NCBI RefSeq assembly: GCF_018476885.1
Contig: NZ_JAHCVJ010000007.1
Span: 62,001 to 126,000, forward strand
Source of the DNA: Geoanaerobacter pelophilus
Lineage (GTDB): Bacteria; Desulfobacterota; Desulfuromonadia; Geobacterales; DSM-12255
DNA: 64,000 nucleotides
Reading direction: 5' to 3'
In this document: in pieces, positions 46,846 to 53,875 of the stretch
Numbering within the stretch: the stretch's first letter is position 1
Layout: each line of letters starts with the position of its first letter
The notes under the pieces: model-generated
What the model was told of the DNA's origin: nothing
Database searches by the model: none
The model's input: only the letters and a program-made list of their open reading frames with translations
Position numbers and translations under genes: made by a program

Positions 46846-47132
46846 TCGACGTGGCCCCACAACATCTTGAAACGATCAGGGCCATTCTGCGCAGGAATCT
46901 GCCCGACCGGGAGGTTTGGGTTTTCGGTTCCCGCGCAACCGGGAACGCCAAAGAGTTTTCCGACCTCGATCTTGCCGTTATTGGCGACATTCCGCTTGAC
47001 CTCAGACAGCTTGCTTTGCTTGAAAACGACTTTGATGAGTCGGAACTTCCCTTCAAGGTTGATGTGGTGGATTGGGCGACCACCAGCGAGTCGTTTCGGC
47101 AGATCATCCGCAAGACGGCGGTGGGTCTGTGA
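46842..47132 (+). CDS. mntA: MntA-like minimal nucleotidyltransferase antitoxin, 96 aa
   Basis: The polymerase-beta-type active-site motif GSx10DxD is complete: GSRATGNAKEFSDLDLAV. A third acidic residue lies in FKVDVVDW. The protein is the size of a stand-alone minimal nucleotidyltransferase. In characterised HepT/MntA systems the enzyme transfers AMP to the toxin. Its gene is translationally coupled to the HEPN gene. All catalytic residues look intact, so the system is probably active. Confidence 0.88.
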   Translation: MIDVAPQHLETIRAILRRNLPDREVWVFGSRATGNAKEFSDLDLAVIGDIPLDLRQLALLENDFDESELPFKVDVVDWATTSESFRQIIRKTAVGL

Positions 47133-47187
47133 TTCTCACTCGCCGGCCAAAATATCTACAAAAACAGGCAAGTTGCAGTATGTCGGT

Positions 47188-48147
47188 ATGACCCCAACGC
47201 CCCCCTGCGATAGAACTCGTGACGAAAGGTTCAGCGTCGGCATCGACCTGGGTGGGACCAAGATCGAGGCGATCCTGCTCGCACCGGATGATACGGTGCT
47301 CTTCCGCGAACGGATACCGACACCCCGCGATGAAGGGTACCGGGCGATCCTCTCGGCTGTTGCCGCTATGGTCGGCCATGCAATCGAACGACTCGGCCCT
47401 GATGAAGCCTGCACCGTCGGGGTTGGTATCCCCGGCTCCCTTGACGAACATACCGGCCTTGTGCGCAATGCCAACTCCACCTGCCTGATCGGACATCCGC
47501 TAAAAAGAGACCTGGAGCAGCTGCTCGATAGACCTGTACAGGTGCGCAACGACGCCGACTGCTTCACCCTTGCCGAGTGCCTGAGCGGAGCAGGGCAGGG
47601 GTACGGCCTGGTATTCGGGGTCATTATGGGAACCGGGTGTGGCGGGGGGATCTTCTGCAACGGCATGGTCCGGGAGGGGCCGCACCGGATCTCCGGCGAA
47701 TGGGGCCACTATTCCGTTGACCCCCAGGGGGCGGCATGCTACTGCGGCAACCGGGGCTGCGTGGAGACGCTGATCAGCGGCTCCGGCGTCGAGAACTCCT
47801 TTCAGCGTGAGCATGGCATCTCGTTATCGATGGACCGGATCATCGAGAAGGCCCGTGCTGGCGACCCCCTCTGCAGGAAAGCCTTTGACCGGTTCCTGGA
47901 TGACTTCGGGCGCTGTCTCGGCGGATTGATCTCCACGCTCGATCCCGACGCCGTCGTGCTGGGTGGGGGGCTTTCCAATATCGATGAGATCTATACGATC
48001 GGTGTTGACCGGGTGCGGCAGTATGCCTTTCACAACGATCTCCGCACCCCGATCCTGAAAAACCGGTTGGGAGATTCCGCCGGCGTGTTTGGTGCTGCGT
48101 GGATCGGCCGCCACGGGCCGGGATGTCGTGCCGCTGGACCGTCCTGA
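47188..48147 (+). CDS. ROK-family sugar kinase, 319 aa
   Basis: Nucleotide-binding GIDLGGTKIEAILLA, catalytic VRNDADCFTLAE, GTGCGGGIFCNG and zinc motif CYCGNRGCVETL. The pattern is nearer to NagK/Mak-type fructokinase or N-acetylglucosamine kinase than to the glucokinase at 36 kb, but substrate cannot be assigned. The open frame extends far upstream over mntA in another frame, so the first ATG of the conserved region (47188) is used. It has no strong ribosome site. The next gene starts at the base after its stop. Confidence 0.87.
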   Translation: MTPTPPCDRTRDERFSVGIDLGGTKIEAILLAPDDTVLFRERIPTPRDEGYRAILSAVAAMVGHAIERLGPDEACTVGVGIPGSLDEHTGLVRNANSTCLIGHPLKRDLEQLLDRPVQVRNDADCFTLAECLSGAGQGYGLVFGVIMGTGCGGGIFCNGMVREGPHRISGEWGHYSVDPQGAACYCGNRGCVETLISGSGVENSFQREHGISLSMDRIIEKARAGDPLCRKAFDRFLDDFGRCLGGLISTLDPDAVVLGGGLSNIDEIYTIGVDRVRQYAFHNDLRTPILKNRLGDSAGVFGAAWIGRHGPGCRAAGPS

Positions 48148-48654
48148 ATGCGGTCCGGAAACATTACCGGTTCGACTGACGCAAGCCGGTCGCTGCTGGC
48201 GGTGGACCTGGGGCTTCGTACCGGTCTGGCCCTGTTTGCCGGCAGTGGCAGGCTAGTCTGGTACCGCTCCCACAACTTCGGGACCACGGAACGGTTGCGG
48301 CACGGCTTGCCGGGGATTTTTGCGTCGATCGGCGATCTTGAGGCTGTGGTGCTTGAAGGTGGGGGCAATCTGGCGACCGTCTGGGAGCGTGAGGCGGAGC
48401 GCAGAGGTATTACCGTAGTCCGGATCGGCGCCGAGCGGTGGCGGCCGCTGTTCCTGCATGATCGCGAGCAGCGGTCAGGCGCGGATGCCAAGAGATACGC
48501 CGGCGAGCTGGCGCGCCGGGTGATCGACTGGAGCGGAGCCCGACGCCCCACCTCCCTCAGGCATGATGCGGCAGAGGCTATCATGATCGGCCTGTGGGGG
48601 TTGCTGCATCTCGGCTGGCTCGATTCCCTCCCCAGGGAGCTGCAACGGCATTGA
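48148..48654 (+). CDS. RuvC-fold (RNase H superfamily) nuclease-like protein, 168 aa
   Basis: The order and spacing of acidic residues resemble RuvC resolvases: Asp20 in LLAVDLGLRTGLALF, Glu70 in EAVVLEGGG, and His139-Asp140 plus Glu143 in LRHDAAEAIMIGLWG. E. coli RuvC uses D7, E66, D138 and D141 with similar spacing. The rest diverges from canonical RuvC and the usual ruvA/ruvB neighbours are missing, so this is an accessory RuvC-like protein. It is likely co-transcribed with the ROK kinase just upstream. A structure-specific nuclease role is an inference. Confidence 0.7.
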   Translation: MRSGNITGSTDASRSLLAVDLGLRTGLALFAGSGRLVWYRSHNFGTTERLRHGLPGIFASIGDLEAVVLEGGGNLATVWEREAERRGITVVRIGAERWRPLFLHDREQRSGADAKRYAGELARRVIDWSGARRPTSLRHDAAEAIMIGLWGLLHLGWLDSLPRELQRH

Positions 48655-48702
48655 TATGGAAGTGAAGATCGCCAAGGGGCTTTACCCTGACAGAAGCGGA
48701 CT

Positions 48703-48790
48703 CTAAACCGCGCCCCGGCTCGACCTGGACCGAAGCCCCCAAGCGCAAGGCTCCGCACAAGCCGCTCCTGCTGTCAGTTCATGCCTTTCA
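48703..48790 (+). pseudogene. Remnant resembling the N-terminus of an HNH restriction-type protein, copy 1
   Basis: Read on the plus strand it encodes PRPGSTWTEAPKRKAPHK followed by PLLLSV, close to the opening of HNH/restriction-type proteins (KAPHKPLLLL). The frame has no start codon nearby, and after PLLLSV the sequence loses that resemblance. A diverged direct copy of the first 55 bases lies at 49703-49763. The rest of the gap 48655-48930 shows no gene. Confidence 0.5.
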
Positions 48791-48930
48791 ATTCCGCATC
48801 TTTTGCTCCCTGGCGGCGTTGCAACTCCTCGGCTTAAGTATCTGGCCGAACATCGCCGCGAATGGCGACTGTAACCATTATTCTTCGTTTTGTGATACCT
48901 TAATTACTTGTCGTTCAACAGGAGGACACC

Positions 48931-49143
48931 ATGAATACAACGTATGTTTTACGGCAATCGGATAACCTCGTTTTTAATAGCGAAGGTGAAACTTATACAT
49001 TTACGGCCAGGAAATTAACGGACGCAAAACGCAGGGCAGGGCGCAAGCAATTTCATGAAGGTTCTAATCTGCGGCTCGAAGAAGAGAACGGCACGGTTGT
49101 CAGCATCAAGCGCAGCGGCTGCAAATGGGAAGATACACGATAA
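48931..49143 (+). CDS. Small hypothetical protein, 70 aa
   Basis: A strong ribosome site (AGGAGG) precedes the ATG. The product is hydrophilic and basic in the middle (KLTDAKRRAGRKQFHEG), with a beta-like alternation and no signal or membrane helix. I recognise no family. It lies between the two HNH-like remnants and 23 bases upstream of the RNase H-like gene, with which it may form a unit. Confidence 0.6.
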   Translation: MNTTYVLRQSDNLVFNSEGETYTFTARKLTDAKRRAGRKQFHEGSNLRLEEENGTVVSIKRSGCKWEDTR

Positions 49144-49166
49144 AATGCGATTCATGAGGTCTGCTA

Positions 49167-49688
49167 GTGGTCAGTCATGTTCTTTTTACCGACGGCAGCG
49201 TCAATCCACAGCAGCGGCTCGGTGTCGGCGTTTGTCTGCTGTTGCCCGCTGCGTTTCTTGAGTCTTCTCTCTCGGAGCCTGACCTCAATGAACTCGCCAT
49301 GCGCTGTCAGTACCGGCGTTTTACCGATACGTCATCGACACAACTGGAACTGCAGACACTCTTGTGGGGTGTGTCAATCTACCGGGAGCAGATAGCACCG
49401 GTGGAGCGCGGCGGTCTGCGGCTTTATACTGACTCCCAGTGTATTGTCGGCCTGGCCGGGCGTCGGGAGCGGCTGGAGAAGCACGGCTTCTCCGCAGTGC
49501 ACTCCAGAAGACCCCTGAGCAACTCTGCACTTTACCGCGCATTTTTCGCAGCCGGCGATGAACTCGGTTTCGAGGTCGTCAAGTTAGCCGGGCACTGCCG
49601 CACTGCTGCCCAAGACAACGTGCAGCAGATCTTTGCCGCGGTCGACCGTTGTGCGCGCCGTGAGCTGGGACGCTGGTTGGCTGAATAA
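49167..49688 (+). CDS. Divergent RNase H-like protein, 173 aa
   Basis: RNase HI-type motifs appear in order: Asp9 in LFTDGSVNP, Glu61 in STQLELQTLLWG, Asp89 in LRLYTDSQCIVGL, His143 in LAGHCRT, and a final Asp (150 or 160). These match the catalytic DEDD pattern and the handle-less core of the fold, but similarity to housekeeping RNase HI is low. The start is the GTG at 49167. It would cut the RNA strand of RNA-DNA hybrids if active; a role in a mobile or defence context is speculative. Confidence 0.72.
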   Translation: MVSHVLFTDGSVNPQQRLGVGVCLLLPAAFLESSLSEPDLNELAMRCQYRRFTDTSSTQLELQTLLWGVSIYREQIAPVERGGLRLYTDSQCIVGLAGRRERLEKHGFSAVHSRRPLSNSALYRAFFAAGDELGFEVVKLAGHCRTAAQDNVQQIFAAVDRCARRELGRWLAE

Positions 49689-49702
49689 ATCCGGCCTTCT
49701 TG

Positions 49703-49763
49703 GGCCGCGCCCCCGGCCCAACCTGGGCCGACGCCACCAAGCGCAAGGCGCCGCACAAAGCGT
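49703..49763 (+). pseudogene. Remnant resembling the N-terminus of an HNH restriction-type protein, copy 2
   Basis: Encodes GRAPGPTWADATKRKAPHKA and then a stop. It is a direct repeat of the remnant at 48703 (shared PGxTW--A-KRKAPHK at protein level and roughly four of five bases at DNA level). The two copies bracket the 70-residue gene and the RNase H-like gene. Confidence 0.5.
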
Positions 49764-49813
49764 AGTCTGGCTGGACAAGCGTGTATGATTCATCGTCAGA
49801 TTTCAGGGTGATT

Positions 49814-50566
49814 ATGATAACTCCGCAAAGAATCCTGTTTCTTCCTGGTGCCTCGGGCAACACCGACTTCTGGCGACCCGTTGCCGATATCTTGACTATT
49901 CCCGGAGATAAGATTCATTTCGGTTGGCCCGGTTTTGGCCCTACACCCCCTGATCCGACAATCCAGGGGATCGATGACCTGGTCAGGCTCGTCACCGCTG
50001 AAATTACAGGCCCGTCAGTCTTGATCGCCCAGTCAATGGGTGGCGTCATTGCGTTACTTGCGACTTTGGAAAAACCGGGCTTGGTCACCCATCTGGTGCT
50101 GACGGCCACATCTGGAGGGATGAATCTTGCAGCGCTCGGCGCCCAAAACTGGCGCCCCGCATTCATGGCGGCAAATCCAACCTATCCGGAATGGTTTGCC
50201 GACTATTCGGTTGATCTTACTGACCAGCTGGGCACCCTGGATATCCCTGTATTGCTGCTCTGGGGGGATTGTGATCCGATCAGCCCGCCTAGCGTAGGGG
50301 AAAAGCTCAGATCCTTACTGCCACATGCCGAGTTACACGTCCTGAACGGCGGCAGCCATGATCTTGGTCTTGAGCTCGCAGATGCAGTTGCCCGGCTGAT
50401 AGATGAGCACCTTGCAATGACCTGGCAGTTATGGCGACAGGACGATAACGGCCATCGGTTCCTGGTCGGTGAGTACCAGGTCAAGGCTGATGCCGAAGCA
50501 AGAATGGCAGAACTGATGGTATGTATCCACAAGCAGATCTACTGGATTGAACAGGCTGAAAAATGA
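49814..50566 (+). CDS. Alpha/beta hydrolase with C-terminal tail domain, 250 aa
   Basis: Alpha/beta hydrolase fold with nucleophile Ser74 (IAQSMGG), acid Asp154 (WGDCDPISPP) and His182 (GGSHDL). The oxyanion region is LFLPGASGNTDFW. Residues about 204-250 form an extra small domain (WQLWRQDDNGHRFLVGEY, then HKQIYWIEQ), not part of the hydrolase fold and with a repeat-module look. Start at 49814 follows AGGGTG. It overlaps the next gene by 4 bases. Substrate unknown; esterase or lactonase are typical. Confidence 0.83.
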   Translation: MITPQRILFLPGASGNTDFWRPVADILTIPGDKIHFGWPGFGPTPPDPTIQGIDDLVRLVTAEITGPSVLIAQSMGGVIALLATLEKPGLVTHLVLTATSGGMNLAALGAQNWRPAFMAANPTYPEWFADYSVDLTDQLGTLDIPVLLLWGDCDPISPPSVGEKLRSLLPHAELHVLNGGSHDLGLELADAVARLIDEHLAMTWQLWRQDDNGHRFLVGEYQVKADAEARMAELMVCIHKQIYWIEQAEK

Positions 50567-51120
50567 CCGAAGCAACAACAAACATGCTATCCGTGCTGAA
50601 ACTTTTCCTGATTCCGGTTGGTGGCGGCATCCCGGCAGGTGTCATGCTTGCCCAGACCAAGGGGGTGGCATGGCCGGTCACTGCGCTACTCTATCTGGTT
50701 TCCGACATCATTCTGGCATTGTTGTTTGAACCGGTACTGCGCCTGCTGGCCTACATCTGCAGCAAGATATCCTTCCTGGGTCGCGTTGCCGCCGCCATGA
50801 AGGCTGCCACTGCCCGCAGCGTCCATCATATGAGCGGTACCGGAGCCGGTCCCATCGGTCTTATCATGATCGCCTTCGGTGTTGACCCGATGACCGGTCG
50901 GGCAACAGCCCATGCTGCCGGTCATGGCTTCCTTGCCGGCTGGACCATCGCCATTGCCGGGGATATGCTTTATTTTGCGGTTATTGCCATCAGCACCCTG
51001 AAGCTGAACACTGTCATCGAGGACCCGAACATCACCATGCTGATAATCCTCGTTGTCATGTTCAGTGTCCCTACGATTATCAAGCTGGTTCGCTCGAAGT
51101 TTCCGCGTCACACGATGTAG
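50563..51120 (+). CDS. Hypothetical multi-pass membrane protein, 185 aa
   Basis: About five hydrophobic helices (residues 10-30, 40-62, 95-108, 120-142, 152-172). The segment HHMSGTGAGPIGLIMIAFGVDPMTGRATAHAAGHG contains several glycines and histidines and looks like a re-entrant or conserved core. I do not recognise the family. Its start overlaps the hydrolase stop (ATGA), so the two may work together, for example in membrane lipid or small-molecule processing; this is inference from coupling only. Confidence 0.75.
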   Translation: MTEATTNMLSVLKLFLIPVGGGIPAGVMLAQTKGVAWPVTALLYLVSDIILALLFEPVLRLLAYICSKISFLGRVAAAMKAATARSVHHMSGTGAGPIGLIMIAFGVDPMTGRATAHAAGHGFLAGWTIAIAGDMLYFAVIAISTLKLNTVIEDPNITMLIILVVMFSVPTIIKLVRSKFPRHTM

Positions 51121-51163
51121 TCCCGGCAAACATGAATTTTGCTGTTTCTTGGAGGGTTCTAGA

Positions 51164-51757
51164 ATGACTGACAAATGGGGTCCCAGCATTAACGCAGCTC
51201 GACCGACCTTTGCCGTTGACGGCACTGCCAATATTCAACTGGCAACTGATCTACAATCTCTGGTTATCCTGGAAACTCAGGGCAGCATTAATTGTGATGT
51301 GACCTTCAACAACTGGGGGCAATCAAGTAGTGGGGTTGGATTTCTCTATACCGATAACCCACAATTCGATCCAGGAAAGCAGTTTCAGGTCAAATTGGGT
51401 AATACCAGCATGTTCTCAGGAGTTATATCCGGCATATCAACAATCCAAACGCAGCACAGTGCTTCATCAATATGCATTACATCTGAATTTCTTTTACGCA
51501 GTACAGGGACGAGGCTGAGGGTTCCGAAGTCATGGGAAATTACTTATGGCCAATCACTGAGAGAGATTACCATTGGTCATTTTCTCGGGAAGAAGTCTGG
51601 ACAGGCTGTTGCGGGAGTTAACGGATCTTTGCATATTGGAGATACCGTTAACATTAAGGGAGTTGGTGCAAGGTTTAATGGGAACTATTCGGTGTCTGAG
51701 GTCAAGCACCTGTTTGATATGCAGCTGGGATTAAGGACGGAGTTCAAGTTCCGGTGA
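51164..51757 (+). CDS. Compact phage gpD/VgrG-like tail-hub fragment protein, 197 aa
   Basis: An N-terminal beta domain (SLVILETQGSINCDVTFNNW, FDPGKQFQVKLGNTSMFSG) and a C-terminal segment (IGDTVNIKGVGARFNGNYSVSEVKHLFDMQLGLRTEF) closely follow the pattern at the start and end of phage late control gpD proteins. Those proteins are usually about 350 residues or more; here the middle is missing although the frame is intact. A strong ribosome site (GGAGGG) precedes the ATG. The gene is AT-richer than its neighbours. No other tail or secretion genes are nearby, so it is either a relic or an independent small protein. Confidence 0.6.
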   Translation: MTDKWGPSINAARPTFAVDGTANIQLATDLQSLVILETQGSINCDVTFNNWGQSSSGVGFLYTDNPQFDPGKQFQVKLGNTSMFSGVISGISTIQTQHSASSICITSEFLLRSTGTRLRVPKSWEITYGQSLREITIGHFLGKKSGQAVAGVNGSLHIGDTVNIKGVGARFNGNYSVSEVKHLFDMQLGLRTEFKFR

Positions 51758-51805
51758 ATTGAGGACATGATACAAACGTCCGAATCGGTGTCGGATGTAA
51801 ATGAT

Positions 51806-51839
51806 AAAGGCCGCTCCTTTTTAGGAGGCGGCCTTTTTT
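51806..51839 (+). terminator. Rho-independent terminator
   Basis: AAGGCCGC-TCC pairs with GGA-GGCGGCCTT (one bulge) and is followed by TTTTT. It ends the gpD-like gene and lies before the convergent carbonic anhydrase gene. Confidence 0.9.
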
Positions 51840-51871
51840 CTTCAAAATAAAGCAAGGGGTGAAAGCTTGTA

Positions 51872-52642
51872 TTAGGGTATTGCAGGCGGATTCCACGGGA
51901 TCCAGGTCACAACACCGGTAACGACGTCATACTTGCCAGTAACGATTTTTACTTTTTGTAACGGCCTTGTTCCAGGCACACCATATTCTACATATTCTCT
52001 TATAATAGTTGACTTACGATAGAGCGAGTCAGCGACTTCGGTGACATTCTCGGTTATGGATTCCTCGATAAGCGGGGCCCGGTCGTGAGTACCTTTATTA
52101 TATCTGGTATTTATTGGGGGCAGTAGAGAATTGACGAGACTGCCGATGTATCCGTATCCTGGTGCTGGGACTGTCAGAGGGGTATTACCGTTCATGAGGT
52201 AGTAGTCGACCGATGAGGTGACAGCCCCGCATTTACTGTGGCCAAGGATAACGATAAGAGGCACACCGACATGCTCAACAGCATACTCTAAACTACCGAT
52301 CTCGATATCCCCCAAAACGTTTCCGCCATCCCTTACTGAGAAAATTTCATTGAGGCCCCGATCAAAGATGATTTCAGGTGGAACTCTGGAGTCCATGCAA
52401 CCAAGGATCGCAGCGTAAGGGTTTTGCCCGTTGGTGCCGGCATTGATTCTGACTGATGGCTGGCTCTGGGCGGTAAGGTGGAGTACCCGCCCCTTTATAA
52501 ACTGGGCATTGCCTGCCTGAAGTTGGGCGAATGCCTGTTCAGGGGTGAGCGTTGTGGGGGTAGCGGCCCATGACAGCGCGACAGAAAGCAGCAGACCAAC
52601 TAGTGCTATCCCTTTGGTGAAAAACAGTTTACATGGGTTCAT
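51872..52642 (-). CDS. Exported beta-class carbonic anhydrase, 256 aa
   Basis: Signal peptide at residues 1-26 (GIALVGLLLSVALSWA). Zinc ligands Cys82, His135 and Cys138 and the catalytic dyad Asp84/Arg86 are all present (GCMDSRVPPE and GHSKCGA), with SVRDGGNVL. It interconverts CO2 and bicarbonate in the periplasm. A C-terminal stretch after residue 230 (VTGKYDVVTGVVTWI) is the usual beta-CA ending. The start at 52642 follows AAGGAGG. It lies 39 bases downstream of a PEP-CTERM gene with a sigma-54-type promoter and is probably its operon partner. Confidence 0.92.
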   Translation of the reverse strand: MNPCKLFFTKGIALVGLLLSVALSWAATPTTLTPEQAFAQLQAGNAQFIKGRVLHLTAQSQPSVRINAGTNGQNPYAAILGCMDSRVPPEIIFDRGLNEIFSVRDGGNVLGDIEIGSLEYAVEHVGVPLIVILGHSKCGAVTSSVDYYLMNGNTPLTVPAPGYGYIGSLVNSLLPPINTRYNKGTHDRAPLIEESITENVTEVADSLYRKSTIIREYVEYGVPGTRPLQKVKIVTGKYDVVTGVVTWIPWNPPAIP

Positions 52643-52681
52643 ATATTCCTCCTTTTTGGTTGATCCCCGAAGGGGCAATAA

Positions 52682-53485
52682 TCACCTGCGCGAGCGTTTC
52701 CTTACTAAGGCAGCTCCGATAGCTCCGATTCCGAACAGCGCAAGCGTTGAAGGTTCCGGTACCGGGTCAGCCGACTGTGCGGGCTGAGATGAGGCGAAAG
52801 CATTACCGTCGACTATAACCCGGAACGAGCCATAGTCGCCGGTGGCAAAGTCCAATGAGGTGGAGAGAGAGCCCTGAAGTGAGGTAAAGTATTCTTCGGG
52901 AAAGGTGCTGGTGGAATAGCTGAATTGAACGACATCAGATGACTCGGTTAACTGCGTCAGATTGCGCAGGTAGATGCCTGCAAGGAGATACCCTGAGGCG
53001 CTCTCTTTGCCGTTGTCCGCATAAAGTTGCAGAAGGACATCATAGAATGCTGTGGCTTGCAGTGCGCCTCCCAGGCCAATCTGAAAATCGATATCATGAA
53101 CTGTCTGAGCATTTGCCGAATAATCTCCGCCAGCATCGGAAAGAGCAAGTGAGAGCTGATTTACCATGGAACCGCTTGATGAAGCGGTCGAGGTAGAAAG
53201 CTTGTATGGACCGTCTGAGATAGTTGACTCAACCAGAGCATCTTCCCATATGTTACTTTGAGTGCTGTTGATTTGGAAGTCGGACGGCGAGCTTGATGTG
53301 GTTATTGTCTCTGTGGTTACCCGGTTTATGATCATTCTTGGATCATTGAAAGGGTCAACGGATACTGATGCCGAACTTTGGGCTCCGGAGATTGCATATG
53401 CATCAAACGCTGTACTAAGCATTATTGCCAAAGACAAAAGCCCAGCAACTGCTACCATTATCCTATTTGACTTCAGCGTAATCAT
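52682..53485 (-). CDS. PEP-CTERM sorting-domain protein, 267 aa
   Basis: The ATG at 53485 with TGGAGG upstream starts a normal signal peptide (RIMVAVAGLLSLAIMLSTAF, DAYA); the frame open to 53641 adds only unlikely sequence. The C-terminus is VPEPSTLALFGIGAIGAALVRKRSRR, the PEP-CTERM signal. The body is Ser/Thr-rich and beta-like, without catalytic motifs. Expected to be exported and processed by an exosortase encoded elsewhere. Confidence 0.9.
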   Translation of the reverse strand: MITLKSNRIMVAVAGLLSLAIMLSTAFDAYAISGAQSSASVSVDPFNDPRMIINRVTTETITTSSSPSDFQINSTQSNIWEDALVESTISDGPYKLSTSTASSSGSMVNQLSLALSDAGGDYSANAQTVHDIDFQIGLGGALQATAFYDVLLQLYADNGKESASGYLLAGIYLRNLTQLTESSDVVQFSYSTSTFPEEYFTSLQGSLSTSLDFATGDYGSFRVIVDGNAFASSQPAQSADPVPEPSTLALFGIGAIGAALVRKRSRR

Positions 53486-53526
53486 ATTAACCTCCAATAA
53501 GAGAACATTGTTTGGGGTTTCATTAA

Positions 53527-53541
53527 GCAATGTTTGCGCCA
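53527..53541 (-). promoter_or_regulatory. Sigma-54-type promoter for the PEP-CTERM/carbonic anhydrase unit
   Basis: On the minus strand TGGCGC-N5-TTGC differs from TGGCAC-N5-TTGC at one base and is followed by T. It lies about 40 bases upstream of the PEP-CTERM ATG. Confidence 0.65.
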
Positions 53542-53875
53542 TTGTCAATTTCATTAAAAAATTCGACATGATATATTTATCCCTCAACAGTGGTCGGTTA
53601 CCGAGAATTAATAAAGTAAGACTTTTCGACAGTTTTGCCATTTATATTTGTAGTTACTAGAGTGACTTTATCGGAGAGTATTCAGCTAATAGGCCGTTTA
53701 ATGGGTATGTTGATTTTGGAGTTTTCATTAATTATGAAATACAGTCGTTTTTTAGTGTAAATTTTTCCGACAATCAATCTGATGTTTCCCGACTTTGCCG
53801 AAAGCCACAATTATGATATGTGTGAATATCAGGTAGATTTGACTGTGCTTTTTGAGTTGATCAAGGAGTGTTTTT

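Noticed and set aside
48030-48758. 242-codon minus-strand frame over the RuvC-like gene
   Set aside because: It is antisense to the kinase end, the RuvC-like gene and a remnant repeat, is rich in Arg and Ser as expected for a shadow frame, and shows no domain.
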